From positions 1 through 8,995 of the forward strand of contig JAUVKE010000084.1 of NCBI GenBank assembly GCA_030592105.1: a stretch of DNA of 8,995 bases. The letters are read 5' to 3'. The DNA is from Desulfobacteraceae bacterium (GTDB lineage: Bacteria > Desulfobacterota > Desulfobacteria > Desulfobacterales > BuS5). Shown piece after piece: positions 1 through 4,748 of this stretch. A program made the position numbers and the translations under genes. Positions within the stretch are counted from its first letter, which is position 1. Every line of letters starts with the position of its first letter. Under the pieces are notes generated by a model. That model saw only the letters and a list, made by a program, of their open reading frames with translations, was not told the DNA's origin and ran no database searches.

Positions 1-60
1 AAAATTGCGAAACTCGTTCGTGCCTCACTCAAACAGTCGCACTTTTTTGGCTACGCTGCA

Positions 61-179
61 CTAAGAAATTCTACGAAATTTATTCAATACGCTACAAAAA
101 CAATTAAACTCCCCTCGCGCAAGATTCTAACCGGACACTACTGAGGAATTCTACTAATTTATATAATGCCATTAAACTC
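61..179 (+). repeat. Imperfect direct repeat in the gene-free end
   Basis: Two copies share the start CT(A/G)AG(A/G)AATTCTAC, at 61-74 and 141-154. Each then runs into an AAATTTA/TAATTTA stretch and closes with ATTAAACTC, at 103-111 and 171-179. The copies differ by small insertions and are separated by about 30 bp. No coding capacity is visible at 1-222. The neighbouring 1-60 stretch resembles dispersed intergenic sequence rather than a gene, but I cannot name it. Confidence 0.4.
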
Positions 180-222
180 TATCTCATTTTCATATTTTGT
201 TGTGCCTGATAGGGCATGCCGG

Positions 223-480
223 TTATACAACATTTTTTCCGCAGCAACTGCCGGGTCCTGCACAGCCGGAAGCTTCACCAGGAGAAAAACCGCAGCAAGC
301 TGTGTCACCGGAGCCGGGCAAGCTGTTTTTTGCCAATCCTGACATGGAAGAATGGGCAGACAAACATTTTTTTATATTTTTACTGCCGCAAAAATTGCAC
401 CGGGGATGATCATCAGATTCGAAAATCAATATTTCGCTTAATTTCCCACAATCCCTGCATTCATAATCAAATAATGGCAT
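223..480 (-). CDS. FmdB-family zinc-ribbon protein with a cysteine-rich tail
   Basis: An 85-residue protein starting MPLFDYECRDCGKLSEI, the usual opening of FmdB-type putative regulatory zinc ribbons. Cys8, Cys11, Cys28 and Cys31 form the two CxxC knuckles of the zinc site. The C-terminal half is a low-complexity Gly/Cys segment with Cys62, Cys63, Cys73, Cys79 and Cys80, ending GSCCGKNVV. The role of the family is not established; the name comes from a gene beside formamidase. ATG 480 has AAGGAG 7 nt upstream. It is the last gene of the operon, 17 nt after the CGGC gene. No clear hairpin terminator follows its stop. Confidence 0.88.
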   Translation of the reverse strand: MPLFDYECRDCGKLSEILIFESDDHPRCNFCGSKNIKKCLSAHSSMSGLAKNSLPGSGDTACCGFSPGEASGCAGPGSCCGKNVV

Positions 481-497
481 GGTGAAACTCCTTATTA

Positions 498-863
498 TTA
501 CGCAAAAATATTGTCCGGTTTGTACGGGTGGGTTCCTTCGATGACCTCCACACCGGCCTTGGCCTTGATTTTCCCTATAATCGTATCCTTATAGGGACAG
601 TGATCGATAATACATGGCGCAATATGAACTTTTGTTATTTTTTCTTCCATCGGCTTGTTCCATAGATTCACCTGCGCAAGCCGGGTGACAATAGTTGCAC
701 CTGGACAGTCACCACAGTTTAGTAGCCCGATAATCTGGGCATCCTGGCCTTTATAACGCTCAAATTCACCATCTTTTCTGTTGAACCCGACTATACACCT
801 GCTGCAGCCGATGCAGACATCGTCCATTGCTTTTTTACACCCTACAATTAATATTTTTTCCAT
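498..863 (-). CDS. CGGC-domain cysteine-rich protein
   Basis: A 121-residue protein matching the CGGC domain family (PF08821 type), thought to bind metal but with no established reaction. It has eight cysteines: Cys9, Cys17, Cys20, Cys23, Cys50, Cys53, Cys84 and Cys89. The name-giving CGGC motif appears as CGDC (50-53) in NCGDCPGATIV. HIAPCIIDHCPYKD (80-93) and the closing VIEGTHPY (107-114) fit the family. The Cys17-x2-Cys20-x2-Cys23 group near the N-terminus looks like a ferredoxin-type or zinc-type ligand set. ATG 863 is chosen over the longer frame to 914, which would overlap mrp, because GGGAG sits 5 nt upstream. It is 22 nt after mrp and 17 nt before the FmdB-like gene. Confidence 0.85.
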   Translation of the reverse strand: MEKILIVGCKKAMDDVCIGCSRCIVGFNRKDGEFERYKGQDAQIIGLLNCGDCPGATIVTRLAQVNLWNKPMEEKITKVHIAPCIIDHCPYKDTIIGKIKAKAGVEVIEGTHPYKPDNIFA

Positions 864-885
864 GTTAACTCCCTTTTTTTTACTA

Positions 886-1722
886 CTATCCGGATATTGA
901 CATTTTTTCGGCAATCTCTGAAAATATTTTTGTCACTGGCGAATCCGGATATTTCTCCTGATAGGAAACACCTGTATCTCCGCATTTAACCATATTGGGA
1001 TCAAGTGGTATTTTCCCAAGAAATGAAATTCCGGATGAAGAAGCGGTTTTTTGTCCGCCTCCACTGCCAAATATGTCAATCGGTTTGCCGCAATGGGGGC
1101 AGGCATAGCTGCTCATATTTTCAACAAGCCCGAAGATTTTCATTTTAACGACTTTGCAAAAGTTTATTGACTTACGAACATCTGCAAGGGCAACCTCCTG
1201 GGGCGTTGCTACAATAATTGCCTGAGCGTCTTTAATAAGCTGCGCCACAGTTAATGGTTCGTCACCTGTGCCCGGCGGTGAATCAATAATCAAAAAATCA
1301 AGATTTCCCCAATCAACATCTCCAATAAACTGCCGTATGGCACCATGTTTTACAGGCCCCCTCCATATAATTGCATTATCCTTATCCTGCAGCAAGGATT
1401 CCATTGAAACTGCAGCAAGGTTTTTTGAAAAACTCATGGGTTGAATCTTTTTGTTCTCGCCGACATCAAGCATGCCGCTGAAACCAAGCATTCTTGGTAT
1501 ATCCGGACCATGAATATCCACATCCATAAGCCCTACTTTAAATCCCTTATTTGCTAAAGCTATTGCTATATTAACGGAAACACTGGTTTTCCCAACTCCC
1601 CCCTTGCCACTCATGATCATAAATTTGTTTTTAATTTTTGTCAGGGCTTGTTTTGCCAGTTCATCGGGATCCGGTTTTGGAGGCTTATCCGCAATCCCTA
1701 TTCCTTTTTGGGTTGTTTCCAT
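886..1722 (-). CDS. Mrp/NBP35-family P-loop ATPase (Fe-S cluster carrier)
   Basis: A 278-residue cytoplasmic ATPase of the Mrp/ApbC/Nbp35 branch of the MinD superfamily, whose members carry and transfer Fe-S clusters. It has the deviant Walker A motif SGKGGVGKTS (38-47), Walker A' MDVDIHGPDIPRMLG (66-80), switch II/Walker B LIIDSPPGTGDEPL (144-157), and the Mrp signature ENMSSYACPHCGKP (201-214), with Cys208 and Cys211 as the dimer-bridging cluster ligands. A polar tail of about 30 residues precedes the core. The frame opens from a TTG at 1746, but ATG 1722 has AAGGA just upstream and is preferred. The TAG stop is 22 nt before the CGGC-protein start. In ORP systems of Desulfovibrio, MinD-type ATPases work with a NifX-like protein; the single Mrp here may load a cluster onto the NifX-like product. 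That partnership is inferred from the operon. Confidence 0.95.
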   Translation of the reverse strand: METTQKGIGIADKPPKPDPDELAKQALTKIKNKFMIMSGKGGVGKTSVSVNIAIALANKGFKVGLMDVDIHGPDIPRMLGFSGMLDVGENKKIQPMSFSKNLAAVSMESLLQDKDNAIIWRGPVKHGAIRQFIGDVDWGNLDFLIIDSPPGTGDEPLTVAQLIKDAQAIIVATPQEVALADVRKSINFCKVVKMKIFGLVENMSSYACPHCGKPIDIFGSGGGQKTASSSGISFLGKIPLDPNMVKCGDTGVSYQEKYPDSPVTKIFSEIAEKMSISG

Positions 1723-1781
1723 ATTATCCTTCTTTATCGTTACCAATGCTCCTCAACCTTTCCAGCATCAGTAAAAAATTT

Positions 1782-1865
1782 GTAACTATTCAGCCTCTTA
1801 TCTGTGAGTTTTTCATGGTTTAATCAGATTATACCTGCTGCCGTGCATATTCGCTGAATAGTTAC
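1782..1865. mobile_element. Probable MITE: 84-bp element with terminal inverted repeats
   Basis: The ends are perfect inverted repeats, GTAACTATTCAGC at 1782-1794 and GCTGAATAGTTAC at 1853-1865. The segment is immediately flanked on both sides by AAAATTT (1775-1781 and 1866-1872), an exact 7-bp direct repeat that looks like a target-site duplication. The flanks also extend the pairing, making a 16-bp perfect stem (1779-1794 with 1853-1868). The 58-nt interior is non-coding. It sits between the receiver gene and the Mrp gene. An intrinsic terminator is the main alternative, but a 58-nt loop is long for one. The transposase family is not identifiable here. Confidence 0.6.
1828..1833 (-). promoter_or_regulatory. 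Possible -10 box inside the inserted element
   Basis: On the minus strand the interior of the element contains a perfect TATAAT, about 106 nt before the Mrp start. No good TTGACA-like -35 box lies at the right distance upstream, so this is only a weak promoter candidate that could drive mrp and the genes after it independently of sigma54. Confidence 0.2.
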
Positions 1866-1878
1866 AAAATTTTTTTCT

Positions 1879-2250
1879 TTATTTTATATTCAACACGATG
1901 TTTAAATGGTAAAGTAATTTAATTCCATCCTCTTTACCCGGTTTTTTCGGCAATTGCATTAATATCCCCAGGCCTTCGCTTGCCTCGTGAAAGTCATCTG
2001 GAGAAAGGGAGCTTATTGCAGCACAATTAAGCAATGGATTAAATAATATAAGTTTTTTAATACATTCAATCCCGTTCATGTCGGGAAGCTTTTCATCTGT
2101 AATTATCAGATCAAATTTTTCTTTTTTTAATCTGGAAAGAAGATCGCCGCAAGATTCAACCCATGTAATTTGAGCGTTATTTTCTTCAAGCCCTGTTTTT
2201 AAATCGGATAATGAGTTTTTATCAAGACTAACAAGTAATATGCGAATCAT
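1879..2250 (-). CDS. Stand-alone receiver-domain protein with an incomplete acidic pocket
   Basis: A 123-residue CheY-like receiver domain with no output domain. Asp52 in DLIITDEKLPDMNG is at the phospho-acceptor position. Ser80/Ser81 (AAISSLS) match the conserved Thr/Ser, and Lys103-Pro104 the conserved Lys-Pro. The paired acidic residues that normally bind Mg2+ after the first strand are replaced: the segment reads ILLVSLDKN, with Ser8 and Leu9 where DD is expected. Phosphorylation may therefore be weak or absent, and the domain may work as a protein-interaction module. No histidine kinase is encoded nearby. ATG 2250 follows GGGAGAG. It is part of the NifX-like/Mrp operon by orientation, although a 201-nt gap and a probable inserted element border it. 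Confidence 0.88.
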   Translation of the reverse strand: MIRILLVSLDKNSLSDLKTGLEENNAQITWVESCGDLLSRLKKEKFDLIITDEKLPDMNGIECIKKLILFNPLLNCAAISSLSPDDFHEASEGLGILMQLPKKPGKEDGIKLLYHLNIVLNIK

Positions 2251-2451
2251 TCATCTCTCCCTGGTATAAATATGATATTGCCCATGAATTTTCGGGTTGG
2301 TTTTAATCCCGGTCATTTTGAAATATAAGACATGGGGGTGAGTATTGAGAATAAGGATAGAGTAAAGTTTTTTTCAATGCTCAGTGGCCCAAGATAAAGC
2401 CAAACCCAGATTTTCAAGCATTTCTATCCCTTTGTCTAAAAAATGCGGCTC
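2251..2451. other. 201-nt gene-free interval inside the operon
   Basis: No recognisable gene, sigma54 promoter or clear terminator lies between the glycine-rich gene and the receiver gene. The first part continues the glycine-rich gene's frame beyond its TAA for 26 codons and contains a 15-codon ATG frame (2421-2374). The rest is AT-rich, without a convincing hairpin. The ribosome site of the receiver gene (GGGAGAG) is at its left end. The operon could be continuous through it or have an unseen internal promoter. Confidence 0.5.
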
Positions 2452-2616
2452 TTAATTTTGTCCCCCACGGCCCTGGCCGCCGCCTTTACCCTGACCTTGC
2501 CCTTTTCCACGGCCTGTTTTTTGGCCTGAACCTTTCCCCCCTTTTCCCGGCTGACAGCCTCCACTTCCTTTGCCTGTGCCCTGTCCCTGGGACCCTGTGC
2601 CATCTCCTCTGGGCAT
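2452..2616 (-). CDS. 54-residue glycine-rich protein with a DUF5320-like start
   Basis: A small gene under 60 codons that simple length cut-offs miss. The ATG at 2616 follows a near-ideal ribosome site AAAAGGAGGTG with 8 nt spacing, and the frame ends at TAA (2452-2454). The product starts MPRGDGTGSQGQGTGKGSGG and goes on with Gly, Gln, Lys and Arg repeats, one cysteine (Cys21), no hydrophobic core and a strong positive charge. The opening MPRGDGTG with a cysteine near residue 21 resembles small DUF5320-type proteins, which in anaerobes occur beside NifX-like and Mrp/MinD genes. The function of those proteins is unknown. It lies 32 nt after the NifX-like gene in the same operon. A longer open frame across the same bases (2486-2680) lacks a ribosome site and overlaps the NifX-like gene. 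Confidence 0.78.
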   Translation of the reverse strand: MPRGDGTGSQGQGTGKGSGGCQPGKGGKGSGQKTGRGKGQGQGKGGGQGRGGQN

Positions 2617-2648
2617 AGTCTTCACCTCCTTTTGTTGTTAAAAAAACA

Positions 2649-3011
2649 TTACATTTTTTTTGTTCTGTTACGTTTTCCACCGCATCCAGGCATCAGAAAT
2701 ATCGATTTTATCCTATTCTCTTTTGCATAGGAAAGGAGCACTTCTTCCAGTTTACCGCCAATAAAAGGAATGAGTTTTATTCCACTGGCTTCAATTATTT
2801 TTGCCGGCGTTTCTGAAATAGCTCCACAAATTAAAACATCTACTCCAAGTTTGTCAAGTGAGTCTGCCAGGCAGTGAGTCATTTCAGGCTTAAAAAGTTC
2901 ACAACACCTGGATATGATCTCTTTATTTTCGATCTCTGCGATGAGGAGTGTCCGGGCAGAATCGAAAACTGGTGATATTTTATCTTCCCAGGCAGTAAGT
3001 GCAACTTTCAT
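2649..3011 (-). CDS. NifX/NifB-like (dinitrogenase Fe-Mo cofactor biosynthesis, MTH1175/orange-protein type) protein
   Basis: A 120-residue protein of the NifX/MTH1175 fold, single-domain relatives of which bind or carry metal clusters; Desulfovibrio orange protein carries a Mo-Cu-S cluster. Typical features are the start MKVALTAWEDKISPVFDSAR, a central LGVDVLICGAISETPAKIIEASGI region (55-78), and a short cysteine/glycine tail MPGCGG (108-112). Cysteines lie at 36, 37, 47, 62 and 110. The frame is open to 3047, but ATG 3011 is preferred: it has AAAGGAGAT just upstream, whereas 3047 lies inside the promoter core. It is the first gene of the sigma54 operon, 32 nt before the glycine-rich gene. 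The cluster it binds, if any, cannot be told from sequence. Nitrogen fixation itself is not implied, since no nitrogenase genes are present. Confidence 0.88.
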   Translation of the reverse strand: MKVALTAWEDKISPVFDSARTLLIAEIENKEIISRCCELFKPEMTHCLADSLDKLGVDVLICGAISETPAKIIEASGIKLIPFIGGKLEEVLLSYAKENRIKSIFLMPGCGGKRNRTKKM

Positions 3012-3040
3012 ACTTAAATTATCTCCTTTTATCAAAAAAT

Positions 3041-3060
3041 GTTGCAAAGCTTATGCCAGG
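3041..3060 (-). promoter_or_regulatory. Sigma54 (-24/-12) promoter of the NifX-like/Mrp operon
   Basis: On the minus strand the sequence reads CCTGGCATAAGCTTTGCAAC. This has the invariant GG (3057-3056), exactly ten bases, then GC (3045-3044). It closely matches the sigma54 consensus TGGCAC-N5-TTGCA. Transcription should start near 3032, about 20 nt before the ATG at 3011, with the ribosome site AAAGGAGAT in between. The gene for a sigma54 activator lies immediately upstream. The core overlaps the first codons of the longest open frame of the next gene, which is why the shorter start is chosen there. Confidence 0.87.
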
Positions 3061-3140
3061 TACGAAGAAAGGGGTTCATTAATATGCAAAAGTAATGAAT
3101 ACAGGTGGTTTACAAGGATAAAATGCGAGAACAAGGGAGT

Positions 3141-3162
3141 TGTAATGCATTAATGCAATACA
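3141..3162. promoter_or_regulatory. Near-perfect 22-bp palindrome, probable enhancer (UAS) for the sigma54 activator
   Basis: The core TGCATTAATGCA is a perfect 12-bp palindrome. It is flanked by TGTAA on the left and ATACA on the right, so only one pair of positions breaks the symmetry over 22 bp. The centre lies about 120 bp upstream of the predicted transcription start of the NifX-like operon, within the usual range for enhancer-binding proteins. Each arm reads as a half-site of the form TTAATGCA(T/A)TACA. The Fis-type helix-turn-helix protein encoded next door is the obvious candidate ligand, by inference from position. Confidence 0.65.
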
Positions 3163-3170
3163 GGCAGATG

Positions 3171-3183
3171 TTAATGCAACACA
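3171..3183 (+). promoter_or_regulatory. Additional enhancer half-site
   Basis: TTAATGCAACACA matches 12 of 13 bases of the right arm of the palindrome (TTAATGCAATACA at 3150-3162) in the same orientation. The offset is exactly 21 bp, two helical turns, so a second bound dimer would face the same side of the DNA. A shorter relative (TAATGAATACA) occurs at 3093-3103, and a small palindrome GCAATATTGC at 3191-3200. Confidence 0.45.
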
Positions 3184-3204
3184 AATAGTCGCAATATTGC
3201 ACAG

Positions 3205-4593
3205 TTATATGTTTTTTTGAGTGATTTTTGATCGCCCATCAATTTTCGGTAAAGATATCCCAAGTTTATTGATTTTTCTAAAAAGAGTACTTTTATGGAT
3301 GCCGAGATCATCGGCAGTATCCATGCGGTTAAAATTATTTCTCTTTAGAGCATTTGTAATCATTTTGATTTCTGCTGATTTTACAGGATCGCTGAAGCTG
3401 TTATGTCTCAGAGTATCCCTGGATTGCCTGGCAAAGTTTTCAGGGATGTGCTGCAACATGATGTTGCCGTTTGCGCACAGCACAAAAGCATGTTCAATAA
3501 TATTTGCAAGCTCTCTTATATTGCCGGGGAAATTATATGACATTAGACTCTCAAGCACCTGATGATCAATACCCCTTACAAATTTTTTACGAATTTTGTT
3601 TAATTTGTTAATAAAATGGTTAATAAGAAGGGGAATGTCTTCCATGCGCTGTCTTAAGGGGGGGAGCTTCAGATGTATTACATTGATCCTGTAAAAGAGG
3701 TCCTGGCGGAATTTTCCGATCTCAACCATTTTGGGAAGATTTTTATTTGTCGCTGCAATAATGCGAACATTTGCCTTTTCTTTTTTTTCACTTCCAAGGG
3801 GCTGAAATTCACGTTCTTCCAGTACCCGGAGCAGCCTAACCTGAAACGCAGCGCTTGTATCGCCGATTTCATCGAGTAAAATGGTGCCCCCTTCTGCTGC
3901 AGCAAAGTATCCTCTCTTGTCTTTCAGGGCATTTGTAAAGGCACCGGCCTTAAAACCGAAAAGCTCTGATTCCAGTAGTGTATCTGGAAATGCTCCGCAA
4001 TTGATTGGAATAAAAGGCTTGTTTTTACGATGACTTAAATTGTGAATAGCCCTTGCAGTCAGTTCTTTTCCTGTGCCTGTCTCTCCATCAATTAATACAG
4101 TGCTGTCGCTTTCGGAAATCTGGGGAAGAATTTTAAAAATTTTAGCCATGGCAGGACTGCGGCTTATAATATCACCCATTTGATAGCCTGCAGAGAGTTC
4201 TTTTCTTAGTTCCTCCACAAGGCTGTGATCCCGAAATGTTTCAACACAGCCAAGGATTTTACCTTTTTCATCTTTTAACAGCGATGTGGATACAGTGATG
4301 GGAATACGTTTTTTTTCGCTATTAATGATATATGTGGAGGTGCTGACAAATGATTTCCCTTCTTTCATTGTCTTTTTCAAGGCACATTCACCTTCACACA
4401 TATTTGAGCGAAAAACGTTCCAGCATTGCCTGCCTATGGCTTCATTCCGGGAAATCCCTGTAATTTCCTCTGCTGCACGGTTGAAAGACATGATCTTCCA
4501 GTTAAGGTCAACAGTAAAAACACCGTCAGAAATACTTTCAAGAATAATTTCTGTTACATTTTCAGCTATTTTATCTGATTTGAAGTTTTTCAT
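3205..4593 (-). CDS. PAS-domain sigma54-dependent transcriptional activator (bacterial enhancer-binding protein)
   Basis: A 462-residue cytoplasmic activator that remodels sigma54 RNA polymerase. A PAS sensor domain occupies about 12-125. It contains Cys57, Cys66 and Cys70 in a CWNVFRSNMCEGEC context, a possible redox or metal site. The AAA+ domain follows at about 140-370, with Walker A GETGTGKE (170-177), Walker B TILLDEIGD (237-245), and FYRINV with PPLRQR near 300-316. The sigma54-contacting GAFTGA loop reads GAFTNA (217-222). A Fis-type helix-turn-helix, ADDLGIHKSTLFRKINKLGI (427-446), ends the protein. There is no receiver domain, so the PAS domain should be the sensor. The ribosome site is weak. 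The frame is open for about 28 codons upstream, but they contain no ATG, GTG or TTG, so ATG 4593 stands. The operon downstream has a sigma54 promoter and a palindromic enhancer-like site, so this is its probable local regulator. Confidence 0.95.
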   Translation of the reverse strand: MKNFKSDKIAENVTEIILESISDGVFTVDLNWKIMSFNRAAEEITGISRNEAIGRQCWNVFRSNMCEGECALKKTMKEGKSFVSTSTYIINSEKKRIPITVSTSLLKDEKGKILGCVETFRDHSLVEELRKELSAGYQMGDIISRSPAMAKIFKILPQISESDSTVLIDGETGTGKELTARAIHNLSHRKNKPFIPINCGAFPDTLLESELFGFKAGAFTNALKDKRGYFAAAEGGTILLDEIGDTSAAFQVRLLRVLEEREFQPLGSEKKEKANVRIIAATNKNLPKMVEIGKFRQDLFYRINVIHLKLPPLRQRMEDIPLLINHFINKLNKIRKKFVRGIDHQVLESLMSYNFPGNIRELANIIEHAFVLCANGNIMLQHIPENFARQSRDTLRHNSFSDPVKSAEIKMITNALKRNNFNRMDTADDLGIHKSTLFRKINKLGISLPKIDGRSKITQKNI

Positions 4594-4634
4594 TGCCTGT
4601 TTTAAAAGGGTAGTCTCGATCCTTTTGAAAGTAA

Positions 4635-4676
4635 AAGCCGCAGCCTGTCCTGATAAATCAGAGAAGGCTGCGGCTT
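4635..4676 (-). terminator. Rho-independent terminator of the dehydratase operon
   Basis: A perfect 11-bp stem (AAGCCGCAGCC at 4635-4645 with GGCTGCGGCTT at 4666-4676) encloses a 20-nt loop that contains a second 5-bp stem (CTGAT/ATCAG at 4650-4661). Read on the minus strand, the stem is followed by TTTTACTTTC, a short T-rich tail. It lies about 70 nt past the activator stop and 42 nt before the sigma54 activator start, so it separates the two transcription units. It could also form in the leader of the activator mRNA if transcription reads through. On the plus strand the following sequence is less T-rich. Confidence 0.8.
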
Positions 4677-4748
4677 AACTCTTTTATTAATAAAAATTGC
4701 GCAAAGAGAATCTAAAAATTAGATGTAAAATTATTTTCAAGCCAGTTT

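Noticed and set aside
1..222. Integron attC site, tRNA or CRISPR-like repeat
   Set aside because: No attC core sites, no cloverleaf and only two diverged repeat copies can be seen.
201..225. Hairpin TGCC/GGCA after the FmdB-like gene as terminator
   Set aside because: The stem is only 4 bp and no T-run follows.
864..914. Longer start of the CGGC protein at 914
   Set aside because: It would overlap the mrp 3' end, and the family N-terminus and ribosome site both point to ATG 863.
1723..1746. TTG start at 1746 for the Mrp protein
   Set aside because: The purine-rich stretch before it is too close, while ATG 1722 has an AAGGA site; the extra eight residues are not typical of the family.
1779..1868. 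Simple Rho-independent terminator after the receiver gene
   Set aside because: A T-run follows the stem, but the 58-nt loop is too long for a normal terminator and exact 7-bp direct repeats flank the structure.
2486..2680. 64-residue open frame rich in Arg and Lys on the minus strand
   Set aside because: It has no ribosome site, overlaps the end of the NifX-like gene, and reads the Gly-rich gene out of frame.
3012..3047. Longer start for the NifX-like protein at 3047
   Set aside because: The extra codons lie across the -12 promoter box, and ATG 3011 has the proper ribosome site and the family's usual N-terminus.
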